From contig NC_063446.1 in NCBI RefSeq assembly GCF_020379485.1, positions 14,506,471 through 14,570,470 of the forward strand: a stretch of 64,000 nt of DNA, given 5' to 3'. Below, piece after piece: positions 22,656 through 35,809 of the stretch (position 1 is its first letter; each line of letters starts with the position of its first letter). The translations under genes were made by a program, and so were the position numbers. The stretch comes from Brassica napus (Eukaryota; Streptophyta; Magnoliopsida; Brassicales; Brassicaceae). The notes beneath the pieces are model-generated. The model was not told the DNA's origin. It made no database searches and saw only the letters and a list, made by a program, of their open reading frames with translations.

Positions 22656-25600
22656 ATCCTCGTACTTTGAATCTATTGGCTTCCCTCAGCTTCTTCTTCT
22701 TTCTTTTCACAAGTCAAGTACTGTTCAGAGAGAAGAAGAAGAGAGAGAGAGAAAAAAATAGATCTTGTAAAATAATAAATAGAAAAGGGGAGAAGCAAAG
22801 AATGAAGGTGAAATAAAAATCATATAATATAGTTTTATTTTGTTATGAATATGATTAACCTTGATTAGTTTCAGATTACCAAAACCCTCTGAGATTATGA
22901 TATTGATCTTCATCACGAGTCTCTTTCTCTCTTCTTCACTCCCGTGTCCTCACGGCTGCTTGTCGCTGAGATGACAAATACAGTGTTTCATCGAATTTTA
23001 ATTCCTTATTTATTAATCATTATAGTATAACTTTACGTAGACTAAAATAGTTGACTTTTGAGTTTTGAACGCACACTATTCGAAAACAAACTTACTACTA
23101 TTCAAGACTTCTCGTATAATACTTTTAGATAATTTGGAATATTTATCATGTACTGTATTGCTTAATGTTGATGATAACGAACTATCAATGTATGTATATG
23201 ATCCATTGTATTTGTTAAAGTTTACTACATAAACTTTTGTTTTCCAGTTTCAAAAAGAAAAGTTCACCACATAAGATATATGTTTACTCTAATTTTGAAA
23301 ATGAAGCATCCAGCAAATGAAATGCGTACACTAACATGATCATTTATCAATAGCCTCTGACGTGATATATTAGTATATGGTTTAATTCATTTCCCCAAAA
23401 TGTCAAGGCATGCAGATTCAAGCACGTTCACTCATGTTCCCTAAATGCTACTCTATCAAATTTAATTTTCTTGCAACATTTATTAATCACAAGCTATACA
23501 ATAGCATAAGCAGGCTATTATTAGAATTTAGCACTAAACCTTCGTACAATATTCAATGCACGACATGTAAATTATTTTTATCAATATTATTTTTTGCATA
23601 TTTCATTTATCAACCCCACTTCTATGGGGCGTTGTACAGACCACACTAGCATTAATTTTGCCGCTCAAATGATCAATTTCTAAATTGTGATGGTAATTAC
23701 TTAGGTATTTATACTTTAATCTATATGAGGATTTTAGAAAAGGTGTTTAGCCAATAAAAGAGTATTTCAAAATATATAATTAGACAAATCACTGACTTTG
23801 TTTTTTTTGGCAAATCAGTTATACATACATATTTGTCTTTGACTTAACTAAAATGAAAACAAAAAGGAATAAACGAGAGAAAAGGCCACCTAGGTTTTCA
23901 ACTTTCGTTCTAGATAGAAACATCACGATCGAGGACAAAATCGTCTTGTGAAGTTGTATGTATTTATCAAGCCACCATATTTATCGTAATATTTATAACT
24001 TTCTGTAATACTATAAGCTTATAACGTATAAGCAGATAAAGTAATCTTGTGTGACAATAGCCTATTCTTATTTAAATGAAACGAATATTACAAGCCTAGT
24101 TCTTGCGTTGCGTGTTGAGATTTGAGAAGAGATGAAAAAGAGGTTTTCATGAAAAGAACAAAATACAAATAAATTTCCATTTATTTGTTTTTGTTAACGG
24201 GTATCTTTGAAAAGCCTGTCATAGGTCTCTTTTCTCTTTTGGGATTACTATTTAATCATTTTTGTTCATCAACAAAACAAATTAATACTCATAACTACTT
24301 TCTAGTACTCCTATTTCATTTTTAATTTCGTAGACCATTGCGCGATTCCACATGTTCCGTACCGTTCGGACCTACGGAACCACTGATTACATACATTGCA
24401 CACTGATGCATTATACATGCATATTATTTTAAGTCATGCATCTCACTCTCAGATAGTTTTCTAAAGAAAAGTCAAATGTTTTTCAGAATGATTATGTATT
24501 TTTCAACCGGTGAACGCTCTATAATACATAAATGAAAAAAATAAAAGGATATAACATAACAAAAATAATACTAGGAAAATAGAAAGATTATAAACTAAAG
24601 AAGTCGGCAAGGAAATGAGATAAATGCAAACACTGATCACGCCAGCTGGTGCTTAGCGTCATCGATGTGTCTACCAGCTAAGCACACAGTCAATGTAACG
24701 CTGTTAAGTTTCAATGACGGATTGTTCTGTTAGCTCTGAAGGATTATTCGAAAACATGTCCTCGAGCCCGCCAAACTGAGGATGGGGGACGACAGTGACA
24801 CACGTTTTTTCTTCTTCATTTTTTGTTGATAAAGTGACATACACAAAATTGCTAAATATCGGTTTAACAAAACCGGCTATTTTATTCACGTAGCCAAAAG
24901 AAACATGCATGATATAAATACATAGAGATCTCAAGACGCATTCTTAAATTAAAATAAATAAATAAAAAGTTAACATAATAATTTTTTAGAGTATATGGGT
25001 CTCAACTATAGTATTATAAAAAATGGATTTGAATGGCGAAGCACGATATATGTGAAATGTGAATATCAAACCCATCAAAAAAAAATTTTATAACCGTGAG
25101 CCCGAGCACTAATTACCACAAGACCCGCATGATTCACGTTTTCTTATTACTTAAAATGTTCCAGGTGGCAAAAAAAAATCGAATTCATGGAAATATTTAC
25201 GGCTGTGAGAATTTTACCACTAGACTAATACCGATTGGTCAACATTTGTAATAGTTTTCTTACATTTGTAATAAGTTATCTTTAAACATATGCGATAGTT
25301 GCTTTTAAATGTCATGTGAGTGTTCAGTTTTTTTATCTATAGGCGTTGACGTGCGGTGCCAATAAAATTTTAAAAGCTCGAAGATTAAAAATGAAAAATA
25401 TATAGTTATGTTGATCCATATAATTTATTGTCATAAATTTGACTGATAAACAAATGAGTTTAGAAAATTATATTATTAATTTTAGTATATAAAATTTTAC
25501 AGAAACACTTTCATTAACCAGCAAAAGCCAACACCAATCACAATTAGTCTGTCTATTCAACACATGTCACATTGTTTGTTCTGCTAGAGACGTACAAAAC

Positions 25601-25694
25601 ATAATACAGTGCTCAGCCTGTAATGTTTGAGTATGAGTGTGAATGGACCCAATCAAAGATAGACAAAAGAGGAAATGTGTGTACATTGGAAAAT
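22656..25694. other. TTL3 promoter and intergenic DNA
   Basis: The first 300 bp hold the TTL3 leader and promoter, including GA/CT-rich stretches around 22725-22760 (plus-strand GA runs). The rest is AT-rich with no supported gene. A weak inverted word pair (GTGCTTAGC and GCTAAGCAC) lies near 24650-24685. The TBL-type gene expected here from the Arabidopsis order is absent. Confidence 0.5.
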
Positions 25695-25711
25695 AAGTGC
25701 AGTTACATGCT

Positions 25712-26742
25712 TTTTTTTTTTCCGTCAAAGTTTTTTCTTTAATTAGATCAAAGGGCCAGGCCCAGTAAACGGACGAAGCCCGATTACAGCAAAAGACGGC
25801 TACAAACCCAAAAGATTACGGGCTAAATGAAAAAGCTAAACGGGCCCTCGGCCCAAACTCAGAAGCCGCACGACCCAATCGGATAGCGTGTCAAGGAGGC
25901 TGGCTCGACACGTGGAGAGATCTGCTCCATTAAGGCGTCACGCGTCGTAACCGCCTCAACTTGACCGCCTCCGCCTCTACGCCGCCGGAACAACACCATC
26001 GAAATCCTCGTTCGTCGGAGCTCAGTAACCGACAAGCCTCCAACGAATCCATAGCCGTTCTTCACCGCACTGTCATCACGCCGGAGAGTTCCAACGAACC
26101 TCGAGATCTCCTCCGACTTTAAAACACTTCAAACCCTAGACACTCGAACCGAGAACCATCGCTTTCTTTCCTTGAAAGTCGTCACCTTGTCGGAGAGCTT
26201 CATCGTCTACCGAGATCTCATCCACAGTGACCCAACCCCACCTTGACGACAACCACGTCGAGCTTGACACAAATCGAATCCAGTAACCTTAACCCAAACG
26301 AACACCGGGTTCCTAAGCGGCAGCTCGAAGCTTTGCTAGCTTTCGCTCTCCGTAACCAAAAGCCGGCGAAGGCGAATCTGAAGGAGACTCCCTTCCCGGA
26401 AGCTAGAGCTGGCGGCGGTGGATCTGAGCAAGCCTCCACCTCCCGGAAAACACCACCACTAAACATGCAAGCCGCCCCCTCTCCACCGGGGACCTCCAGA
26501 CGAACGCGTCGTTACTCCAACACCGAGCCACCATTAGGGATGGTAGCGGATACCAGAGCTCGGACAAGACGGTCGTTGATAGGACGACAAAGAAAGAGCG
26601 AAGGGGAGCCACTATGCCGGACAAGAAAGGACTCCGGCACCGGCACGGACGCTCACGCGCCGGCCGAACGCCGGTCCCCAAAGTAGATCTAACTTCTCTC
26701 TCTAAACTACTGTAGGAGAGATAGTGACAAGTTCCCAAGATG
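25712..26742 (-). mobile_element. Short LINE-derived retroposon with target-site duplication
   Basis: The insert is about 1.03 kb. It begins on the plus strand with a run of T (the poly(A) tail of a minus-strand element) and is bounded by a perfect duplication, AAGTGCAGTTACATGC, at 25695-25710 and 26743-26758. Composition is much richer in GC than the flanks. The minus-strand 3' part before the tail resembles crucifer LINE 3' ends, with GGGCC-type words and TTTGATC. No reverse transcriptase is present, so this looks like an internally deleted LINE or a SINE-like derivative. Open frames of about 110-150 codons on either strand lack any known domain. Confidence 0.75.
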
Positions 26743-26759
26743 AAGTGCAGTTACATGCT

Positions 26760-27785
26760 AATAAATAATAATGTTTTACATCATTTTAGTCTTATTTAAG
26801 CATTAACTGTTTTTTCATTTTATTAAGTAGACAAAACCAGCTATCCAATATCGACAGAGATACACACGAAAAGAAAAACAAGCCTTTTACATAGTGGTAC
26901 CAGTTAATCAGTTATAACACCAAGATTATTAGAGTTTCATGTAAGTTATAAGATATTAGATCAGAATCTTTCACAGTTTTACTCGTCTAAAAATATACTT
27001 TATTAACTTAAAATAGTTACAGTATTTAATTAAAATGAGTTTGATTTATTCATTGCCTGGCTTTGAGTTTGATGGTTTGTGGGTTGTGCCGCGAGAACAT
27101 GGACTTTGTATATTTTAGAAAAGTTATGTACGGTATATTCTTTTTAGATGCACCTATCTAAAATTCCACATAATATTGGAAGTTAATACAGAAAGTGTCA
27201 ATGTAGTAGGAACCACAGGCCGGGCCAAATAAATTCTCGTTTGTGTAAATATAATATGTAAGTGCTGTGTCTTTACATGGAATAAAACGAATACAGTTTT
27301 TTAGTTCTTGTAACAACTACACATAGCGAAATTTATTTATACCTGCGTTGTTTTTTATTGGATTACCTTTTAATACATTGTTTTTGTTAAAATTATTGTC
27401 TAATAGATGCATTTCTGTTCGTTGTATATTCTTATCTATCTGTATCTCTCATTGTTTTTTGTAACTTATCTATCTGCAGTATCTATTCCACCATGATACT
27501 TGATAATATATACAAAACCACGTATGAGATTATCTATGAGATTATCTGGTTTTCTTAATTATTCGATTAATAGTTTTATTTAAACGCTATCCACGCTTTC
27601 TAAGCTTAACTACTAAAGGTATCCTATGTTTAATCAATAGTATTTTATTTTGTTTTCAAATTAAGATCATATTGTATGTACGAACGAAGAATATATGTAG
27701 TTAGATCGCATTACCGTCCAGCTCAGTTTTGTATTGTTGCCAACAAAAAAGAATTAATGAGAAACTACAACTATATTTAGTGAAA
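26760..27785. other. AT-rich host flank
   Basis: AT-rich single-copy-looking DNA between the retroposon and the LINE start. No gene is supported. The same stretch recurs at 29613-30640 in the second copy. Confidence 0.5.
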
Positions 27786-27789
27786 AGAA

Positions 27790-28516
27790 AAGCCTATACG
27801 GCCTCCTCTCCCCTTCGGACCCAAAAAGAGAACAACCGTGTGACGAAGCCCTAGCTCCGGTCGCCGCTCAACGGCACCGGAGGCGTAACTCTCCTCTCCT
27901 CTCCTCTATCTCTCCTTTTCCTTTGCCTTCATCCCCTCTGTTATTAACCTAGTTCGATATGTGCGGTTCTGTGAGCTGTTGAGACCCTTACCGGAGATCC
28001 TCCGTGGTTGATGGAGGCGGTTATTAACTTCTTTTGGAGAGTCGGCGAGAACTAGGAGGCAGTCGGAGGCGAAGGTCGGCGTTTAGAACCTAGGGTTCTG
28101 TCAAGATCAGATTTTCCCTTTTGTAAATCTTCGATGGAGTCCCCTCGATGAGGAGACCAACAATTGGAGAAGATATGTTAATCGGTTAGTTGTGGCATGT
28201 ATTTAGTCAGTGGGTATCTAGAGAGTTTCGTTGTTTTCTTTATGCCAGAGTGTGGTGAGAGTTTTTAAGGCCTGGTGAGAATGGATTTAGCAGATTTTAC
28301 TTCGTATGGTGGCGGTTTCAGTGGTCGTTTGCAGATTCAGTTCTTTTTCCGTATGTCTGGAGGGGTCCGTTTGGCAAGGCTTCGTTTTGTTGAGAGTGTG
28401 TTTGGGCTTCTATCTTGAAGTAAGTGGACGCTGGGCGCGTCGAATCAGTATCCGAAGGTTGTGTGAATCGTGTAGCGGTTCTTCCTGTTGGGTTATGAAG
28501 TGTTAGGGTCTTGGTT
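27790..28516 (+). mobile_element. LINE 5' end (left copy, cut by gap)
   Basis: An abrupt change to GC-rich sequence occurs at about 27790, with ACGGCCTCCTCTCC, CTAGCTCCGGTCGCCGCTCAA and further CGG-rich words typical of crucifer L1-like 5' leaders. There is no open frame with a LINE ORF1 or RT domain. The sequence stops at the N gap and is repeated more completely at 30645-31478. Confidence 0.5.
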
Positions 28517-28616
28517 NNNNNNNNNNNNNNNNNNNNNNNNNNNNNNNNNNNNNNNNNNNNNNNNNNNNNNNNNNNNNNNNNNNNNNNNNNNNNNNNNNNN
28601 NNNNNNNNNNNNNNNN
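28517..28616. other. Assembly gap (100 N)
   Basis: Exactly 100 N, the conventional length for a gap of unknown size. The same ~2.76-kb sequence lies on both sides. Confidence 0.99.
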
Positions 28617-29596
28617 AGGCCCAGTAACGGACGAACCCGATTACGCAAAAGACGGCTACAAACCCAAAAGATTACGGCTAAATGAAAAAGCTAAACGGGC
28701 CCTCGGCCCAAACTCAGAAGCCGCACGACCCAATCGGATAGCGTGTCAAGGAGGCTGGCTCGACACGTGGAGAGATCTGCTCCATTAAGGCGTCACGCGT
28801 CGTAACCGCCTCAACTTGACCGCCTCCGCCTCTACGCCGCCGGAACAACACCATCGAAATCCTCGTTCGTCGGAGCTCAGTAACCGACAAGCCTCCAACG
28901 AATCCATAGCCGTTCTTCACCGCACTGTCATCACGCCGGAGAGTTCCAACGAACCTCGAGATCTCCTCCGACTTTAAAACACTTCAAACCCTAGACACTC
29001 GAACCGAGAACCATCGCTTTCTTTCCTTGAAAGTCGTCACCTTGTCGGAGAGCTTCATCGTCTACCGAGATCTCATCCACAGTGACCCAACCCCACCTTG
29101 ACGACAACCACGTCGAGCTTGAACAAATCGAATCCAGTAACCTTAACCCAAACGAACACCGGGTTCCTAAGCGGCAGCTCGAAGCTTTGCTAGCTTTCGC
29201 TCTCCGTAACCAAAAGCCGGCGAAGGCGAATCTGAAGGAGACTCCCTTCCCGGAAGCTAGAGCTGGCGGCGGTGGATCTGAGCAAGCCTCCACCTCCCGG
29301 AAAACACCACCACTAAACATGCAAGCCGCCCCCTCTCCACCGGGGACCTCCAGACGAACGCGTCGTTACTCCAACACCGAGCCACCATTAGGGATGGTAG
29401 CGGATACCAGAGCTCGGACAAGACGGTCGTTGATAGGACGACAAAGAAAGAGCGAAGGGGAGCCACTATGCCGGACAAGAAAGGACTCCGGCACCGGCAC
29501 GGACGCTCACGCGCCGGCCGAACGCCGGTCCCCAAAGTAGATCTAACTTCTCTCTCTAAACTACTGTAGGAGAGATAGTGACAAGTTCCCAAGATG
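28617..29596 (-). mobile_element. Second copy of the short LINE-derived retroposon
   Basis: Same element as 25712-26742, but its poly(A) end and the left target-site duplication are lost in the gap. The right duplication (AAGTGCAGTTACATGC) is present from 29597. Confidence 0.7.
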
Positions 29597-31387
29597 AAGT
29601 GCAGTTACATGCTAATAAATAATAATGTTTTACATCATTTTAGTCTCTTTATTTAAGCATTAACTGTTTTTTTCATTTTATTAAGTAGACAAAACCAGCT
29701 ATCCAATATCGACAGAGATACACACGAAAAGAAAAACAAGCCTTTTACATAGTGGTACCAGTTAATCAGTTATAACACCAAGATTAGAGTTTCATGTAAG
29801 TTATAAGATATTAGATCAGAATCTTTCACAGTTTTACTCGTCTAAAAATATACTTTATTAACTTAAATAGTTACAGTATTTAATTAAAATGATGTTTGAT
29901 TTATTCATTGCCTGGCTTTGAGTTTGATGGTTTGTGGGTTGTGCCGCGAGAACATGGACTTTGTATATTTTAGAAAAGTTATGTACGGTATATTCTTTTT
30001 AGATGCACCTATCTAAAATTCCACATAATATTGGAAGTTAATACAGAAAGTGTCAAGTGTAGTAGGAACCACAGGCCGGGCCAAATAAAATTCTCGTTTG
30101 TGTAAATATAATATGTAAGTGCTTGTTCTTTACATGGAATAAAACGAATACAGTTTTTTAGTTCTTGTAACAACTACACATAGCGAAATTTATTTATACC
30201 TGCGTTGTTTTTTTATTGGATTACCTTTTAATACATTGTTTTTGTTAAAATTATTGTCTAATAGATGCATTTCTGTTCGTTGTATATTCTTATCTATCTG
30301 TATCTCTCATTGTTTTTTGTAACTTATCTATCTGCAGTATCTATTCCACCATGATACTTGATAATATATACAAAACCACGTATGAGATTATCTATGAGAT
30401 TATCTGGTTTTCTTAATTATTCGATTAATAGTTTTATTTAAACGCTATCCACGCTTTCTAAGCTTAACTACTAAAGGTATCCTATGTTTAATCAATAGTA
30501 TTTTATTTTGTTTTCAAATTAAGATCATATTGTATGTACGAACGAAGATATATGTAGTTAGATCGCATTTACCGTCCAGCTCAGTTTTGTATTGTTGCCA
30601 ACAAAAAGAATAATGAGAACTACAACTATATTTAGTGAAAAGAAAAGCGCATACGGCCTCCTCTCCCTTCGGACCCAAAAAGAGAACAACCGTGTGACGA
30701 AGCCCTAGCTCCGGTCGCCGCTCAACGGCACCGGAGGCGTAACTCTCCTCTCCTCTCCCTCTATCTCTCCTTTCCTTTGCCTTCATCCCCTCTGTTATTA
30801 ACCTAGTTCGATATGTGCGGTTCTGTGAGCTTTGAGACCCTTACCGGAGATCCTCCGTGGTTGATGGAGGCGGTTATTAACTTTCTTTTTGAGAGTCGGC
30901 GAGAACTAGAGGCAGTCGGAGGCGAAGGTCGGCGTTTTAGAACCTAGGGTTCTGTCAAGATCAGATTTTCCTTTTGTAAATCTTCGATGGAGTCCCCTCG
31001 ATGAGGAGACCAACAATTGGAGAAGATATGTTAATCGTTTAGTTGTGGCATGTATTATAGTCAGTGGGTATAAGACTAGAGGAGTTTCGTTGTTATTCTT
31101 TTATGCCAGAGTGTGGTGAGAGTTTTTAAAGGCCTGGTGAGAATGGAATTTAGCGATTTATCCTTTGTATGGTGGCGGTTTCACTGGATCCGTTTGCCCT
31201 TCAGTTCATTTTTTCCGTTGTCTTGAGGGGTCCGTTTTGGCAAGCTTCGTTTTGTTGGAGACAGTGTGTTTTGGGCGTTCTAGCTTGAAGTAAGTGGAAC
31301 GCTGGGCGCGTCCGAATCAGTAATCCGAAGTTTTGTGAATCATGTAGCGGTTCTTCCTGTTGGGTTATGAGTGTAGAGGTCTTGGTT
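28617..31387. repeat. Right copy of the 2.76-kb duplication
   Basis: This is the same sequence as 25758-28516. Differences pile up near the ends that touch the gap: three missing single bases within the first 30 bp of this copy, and many small differences in the last 150 bp of the left copy. That pattern fits unmerged contig ends better than a biological tandem duplication. Confidence 0.9.
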
Positions 31388-31478
31388 ATTTGGACGGGTA
31401 TCTTGTGCTGTGGCCGGGCATAGCAGCAATGATAAGTCGTGGGTGTCTAGGTCAGGAGGTCGAATTATCGTGTGGCGG
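30645..31478 (+). mobile_element. LINE 5' region interrupted by CACTA element
   Basis: GC-rich leader of an L1-like element, the same as 27790-28516 but extending about 90 bp further, into TGTGCTGTGGCCGGGCATAG. It is broken at 31479 by the CACTA end. The matching LINE 3' end resumes right of the CACTA element at about 41660. Confidence 0.55.
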
Positions 31479-31499
31479 CGACTACAAGGAAAACAGCGG

Positions 31500-31810
31500 T
31501 ATTCTGACGGACATTCCGACGGAAAATGAAATCCTCGGAATATACCGAGGAATTTCCGAGGAAATTCCGAGGAAACACAAAATTGGGGTTCCTCGGAATT
31601 TCCTCGGAATATACCGACGGAATTCCGAGGAAACCTCAGTCCGTCGGAATATTCCGAGGAACAATGTGTTCCTCGGAAAAAACCGATGAATTCCGAGGAA
31701 ATATTATAGCCGTTGGAGAGCCGTTGGGGGATTTTACAAAATTCCAAGGAAATTCCGACGAACTAGCCTTTTCCGTCGGAATTCCGTCGGAATTTCCTCG
31801 GTATGTCGGC
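31500..31810. repeat. CACTA left subterminal repeats
   Basis: Dense array of short direct and inverted copies of CCGAGGAA/TTCCTCGG and CCGACGG/CCGTCGG words, the usual transposase-binding region of CACTA elements. A TATA-like CTATAAATA follows at about 31818, about 90 bp before the tnpD start codon. Confidence 0.8.
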
Positions 31811-31914
31811 AGGATTTAAACTATAAATACAAGCACTCCTCTTCCTCTTCATTCACTCCATATCTTCATCCTCCCTCTTACTCTATTTACACACGAATTT
31901 GATTCATAAAAAAT

Positions 31915-34900
31915 ATGTCTTCTTCAAATTATTTTCGTTCTTGGATCGATCGACCTCATTTGGATCCGAACACGAGATTGCTTACGGAAGAATACCAACG
32001 AGGTATAACCGAATTCATGGGGTTAGTTCACCGACAACCGGAAGCAAAAACAGGTAAGTTAAGATGTCCTTGCTCTAATTGTAAAAATAGAAAGGTTATT
32101 AAAGAGTGGGATGTTTGGACTCATCTATATTTGAGTGGGTTTACACGAAGTTACAAAATTTGGTATCATCATGGGGAAACTGATTATGAACATGGTAGTA
32201 CTAGCGAACCTCAGCCAGCGGTTAGATTAGAAGAACCAATTAGAACGGATGTAGATTATGGTGTAGGTACTGAGCAGATGGTAAATGATCATTTTAGAGG
32301 GGAAGATTTACCCAATGCAGAAGCTAGGAGATTTTATGATATGTTGGATGCTGGAAAGCAACCATTGTACGAAGGTTGCAGAGATGGTCATTCAGCTTTA
32401 TCATCTGCTACAAGATTGATGGGCATTAAAACAGATTATAATTTGGCTGAAGACTGTGTGGATGCGATTGCTGATTTTGTAAAAGGTATTCTACCCGAGG
32501 ATAATGTAGCTCCTGGTTCATACTACGAGGTTCAGAAACTCGTAGCTGGTCTTGGTTTATCGTATCAGGTAATAGATGTATGCAGCGACAACTGCATGAT
32601 TTATTGGAGGGCGGATGAACAGCGGGTTACATGCAAATTTTGTGGAAAGCCTCGTTATAAAGATACGAGTGGAAGAGTTCCAGTGCCATATAAAAGGATG
32701 TGGTATTTACCTTTGACGGAAAGGTTGCAGAGGTTGTATCTGTCTGAACGCACAGCGCAACCAATGAGATGGCATGCGGAGCACTCAACAGATGGTGAGA
32801 TCAGACATCCTTCAGATGCAAAAGCGTGGAAGCATTTCCAATCAAAGTATCCCGACTTTGCGTATGAGAGAAGAAATGTCTACCTTGGATTATGTACTGA
32901 TGGTTTTAGTCCGTTTGGCAAGAGTGGAAGACAGTATTCTCTATGGCCCGTCATTCTTACACCATACAACCTCCCCCCAAACTTGTGCTTGCGACGAGAG
33001 TTTTTGTTTCTCTCGATTCTCATTCCCGGACCAGAGCATCCTAAGAGATCACTTGATGTGTTTCTTCAGAAATATATGAGTTGCAACAACTATGGGCTCA
33101 AGGTGCTGAAACATACGATGTTTCGTGTAAAGAAAACTTTCAAATGCGGGCAGTACTAATGTGGACAATAAGTGATTTTCCAGCATATGGTATGTTGTCT
33201 GGATGGACAACGCATGGAAGGCTATCATGTCCATATTGTCAAGATAACACTGATGCTTTCCAACTAAAACACGGAAGGAAAACGTGTTGGTTTGACTGTC
33301 ACAGGAGATTCCTACCACCTGATCATCCATATCGTAGGAGTAGGAATTTGTTTACGAAGAACAAGAGGGTGTTTGACAGTCCACCTCCGGAAATTTGTGG
33401 GAAAGATTTGAAGATACAACTAAGAGATTTTGGTGCAGAAAGGACGCCAGAAGTCGGTGGACATGAGCGTTTTCCGGTAGATGCTGTTGGAGAACTACAT
33501 AACTGGCACAAAAAAAGTATTTTCTGGGATCTGCCATACTGGGAGGATCATCTGCTAAGGCATAATTTAGATGTCATGCATATTGAGAAGAACTTTTTTG
33601 ACAATCTCATGAACACGATCCTTAATGTTCAAGGTAAAACAAAGGATAATTTGAAGTCAAGACTGGATTTAGTCGATATATGTGCTCGTTCAGAACTTCA
33701 TGTTGATGAAAATGGTAGGGCTCCTTTTCCCATATACCGACTTGATGCAGCGGGAAAAGATGCGTTCTTTGATTGGATTTCAAACGATGTGGAATTTCCA
33801 GACGGTTACGCATCAAATTTGCGTAACTGTATCGACAGAAAGGAAGGAAAGTTTACTGGCTTGAAAAGCCACGATTGCCATGTAATGATGCAGCGCCTCC
33901 TTCCGTTCGCCTTCAAGGAACTATTACCACGAAATGTTCATGAAGCAATTGCAGGGATAAGTGGTTTCTTCCGCGATTTATGCACGAGATCAGTGACTCT
34001 TGAAGGTATTGAAAATTTGAAGACTAACATAGCCGTGATTCAGTGCAACCTTGAGAAGATATTTCCTCCCTCATTTTTTGATGTTATGGAGCATCTTGTT
34101 ATTCACCTGGCAAGAGAATTGGAACTTGGTGGTCCTGTGCAGTATAGATGGATGTATCTGTATGAGCGGTATATGTTCCATTTGAAGAAGATGGTGAAAA
34201 ATTTAAGTAGGGTGGAAGGTTCTATAGTCGCACAGATGATCAATGAAGAAACTTCAAACTTTGCCGAGTACTACTTTCCAGCAGAAGTTCAGACCAAAAA
34301 CAGAAGACCTGCTCGGCATGATGATAGAGGCGAACGGGCAGCATATCATGTTACGGTTCCAGACATTTTCACAGATGTTGGACGACTTAGCGGAAAACCA
34401 AAGGACCGTCGACTTACTGAGCAGGAGCGCAGTCATTTGCAAACATATTTGCTCACCAACTGCGAAGACGTTCTTCAATATGAGAGGTAAATAAATGAGC
34501 TTACAAATTTTTATTTTAACAAGTTGAAATTTAAATCTTAATTAATTACATTATTGTCATCATATACAGGATTTTCATGGCAGAAAAGCGGTTCGAGTAT
34601 AGATACGCCACAGAGGACGAACTAGAAGAAATGAAGCAGAGAGAATTTAATGGATGGATGTTTACTTATGTGAGTGCTTTAAACAAATTAAAATATATTT
34701 TATCACATATTTATACTAATTCACATTTATTGATATAATATATATATATGTGCTATTAATAGGTGTCTGCTGGTTTGGCCAGAGGTGAAACATTTGACGA
34801 TTGGATACGTGAGATGGTCGTTGGACCAAACTTTGTTGTGAAGTCATATCCGAGATTTTGTACTCGAGGATATGCATTCACAACTCAGAAGAGGAGACGT

Positions 34901-35528
34901 TCGAGTACGACTTATGATGCTGGCGTTTGTTCTGCATCAGGAGATGATGTATACTACGGACACATACATGAGATTTTGGAAATTAAGTATTTGGGCATGG
35001 TTGGATTGCGCTGTACTGTTTTCTATTGTGATTGGCACGACAACACCCCAGATCGAGGTGTGAGAACAGATGCATTTGGTGTTACATCAGTAAATTCGAG
35101 GCGAAAGCTGCAATATTATGATCCTTTCATTCTTGCTTCTCAGGCCGATCAGGTAATTAAATGTTAATTATTCAGAATGATTCATCATCATGTGTATTAA
35201 TTTATAATTTTTCTAAATGTTACAGGTTTGTTATATCAAGTACCCCCGGGTAAGGAACAGAGATGATCCATGGGTTACTGTTACAAGACTCAACCCGAGA
35301 GGCCGAGTTCAGGGAAGTTCTGAGCTGGAAGACCCACTACAACCAAGCACATCCGGCAACTTAAGTGCAGCAGAAGATTTAGCTGGAGTTGGCCTTGTAG
35401 TCGATTTAACCGACTTTGGAGAGGAAGCCGTCGTTCACGTAGAGGATGAACCAGTGATTGGAGAGTTTCACGAAGATCCAGATTCAGATTCATCTGGTGA
35501 TGATGACTCGGAAACAGACTACCATTGA
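31915..35528 (+). pseudogene. CACTA transposase (tnpD/TNP2 type), frameshifted
   Basis: Exons read 31915-34486, 34570-34669, 34763-35152 and 35226-35528, all with GT-AG junctions. The N-terminal transposase-associated domain has RCPCSNCKNRKV and WYHHGE. The TNP2 transposase core follows (ending in the first frame at GPEHPKRSLDVFLQ and continuing in the next frame with WTISDFPAYGMLSGW, CPYC and HNLDVMHIEKNFFDN). A DUF4218-like part contains DVMEHLVIHLARELELGGP, and a DUF4216-like C-terminus contains YDPFILASQADQV. This enzyme would bind element ends and catalyse cut-and-paste transposition. A deletion near 33070, which I judge to be 4 bp, shifts the frame inside the core; the exon lengths sum to a non-multiple of three, consistent with that. 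It is therefore inactive as it stands, unless the base loss is an assembly error. Confidence 0.9.
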
Positions 35529-35809
35529 ACTTATTTATTTTTTTTTTAAAGAAATACCGAGGAAATTCCGAGGAACACTTGATATAACCTCTTTCCTCGG
35601 ATAATAGTTATTTGGTTTATCTAGCAAGGCAAAGCTGAATACGAATTAAAAACTACTCAGAACACAACCAAATAAAACGAAGAAACCATGTAAAAGAAAT
35701 ACGAACTCATAATTAAGAAACCCAAAAAAAAACTCAGTTCAAAATTAACAGAAAATAAGACCATAAAACGTTAGAATAGAAAAGAAAATAAAATAGCCGG
35801 TGATAGCTC

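Larger units (their letters stand above)
25758..28516. repeat. Left copy of a 2.76-kb near-identical duplication
   Basis: This segment matches 28617-31387 base for base apart from scattered, mostly single-base insertions and deletions. It stops exactly at the N gap. It contains the retroposon, about 1 kb of AT-rich flank and the start of a LINE. Confidence 0.9.

Noticed and set aside
26243..26686. 147- and 152-codon open frames (26243-26686, 29082-29540) as host genes
   Set aside because: They lie inside the retroposon with target-site duplications, are copies of one another across the gap, and have no domain or splice structure.
31340..31819. Open frames with FLGIFRG-type repeats near the CACTA left end
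   Set aside because: Both strands give such frames from the short CCGAGGAA repeats, which are transposase-binding sequence and not coding.
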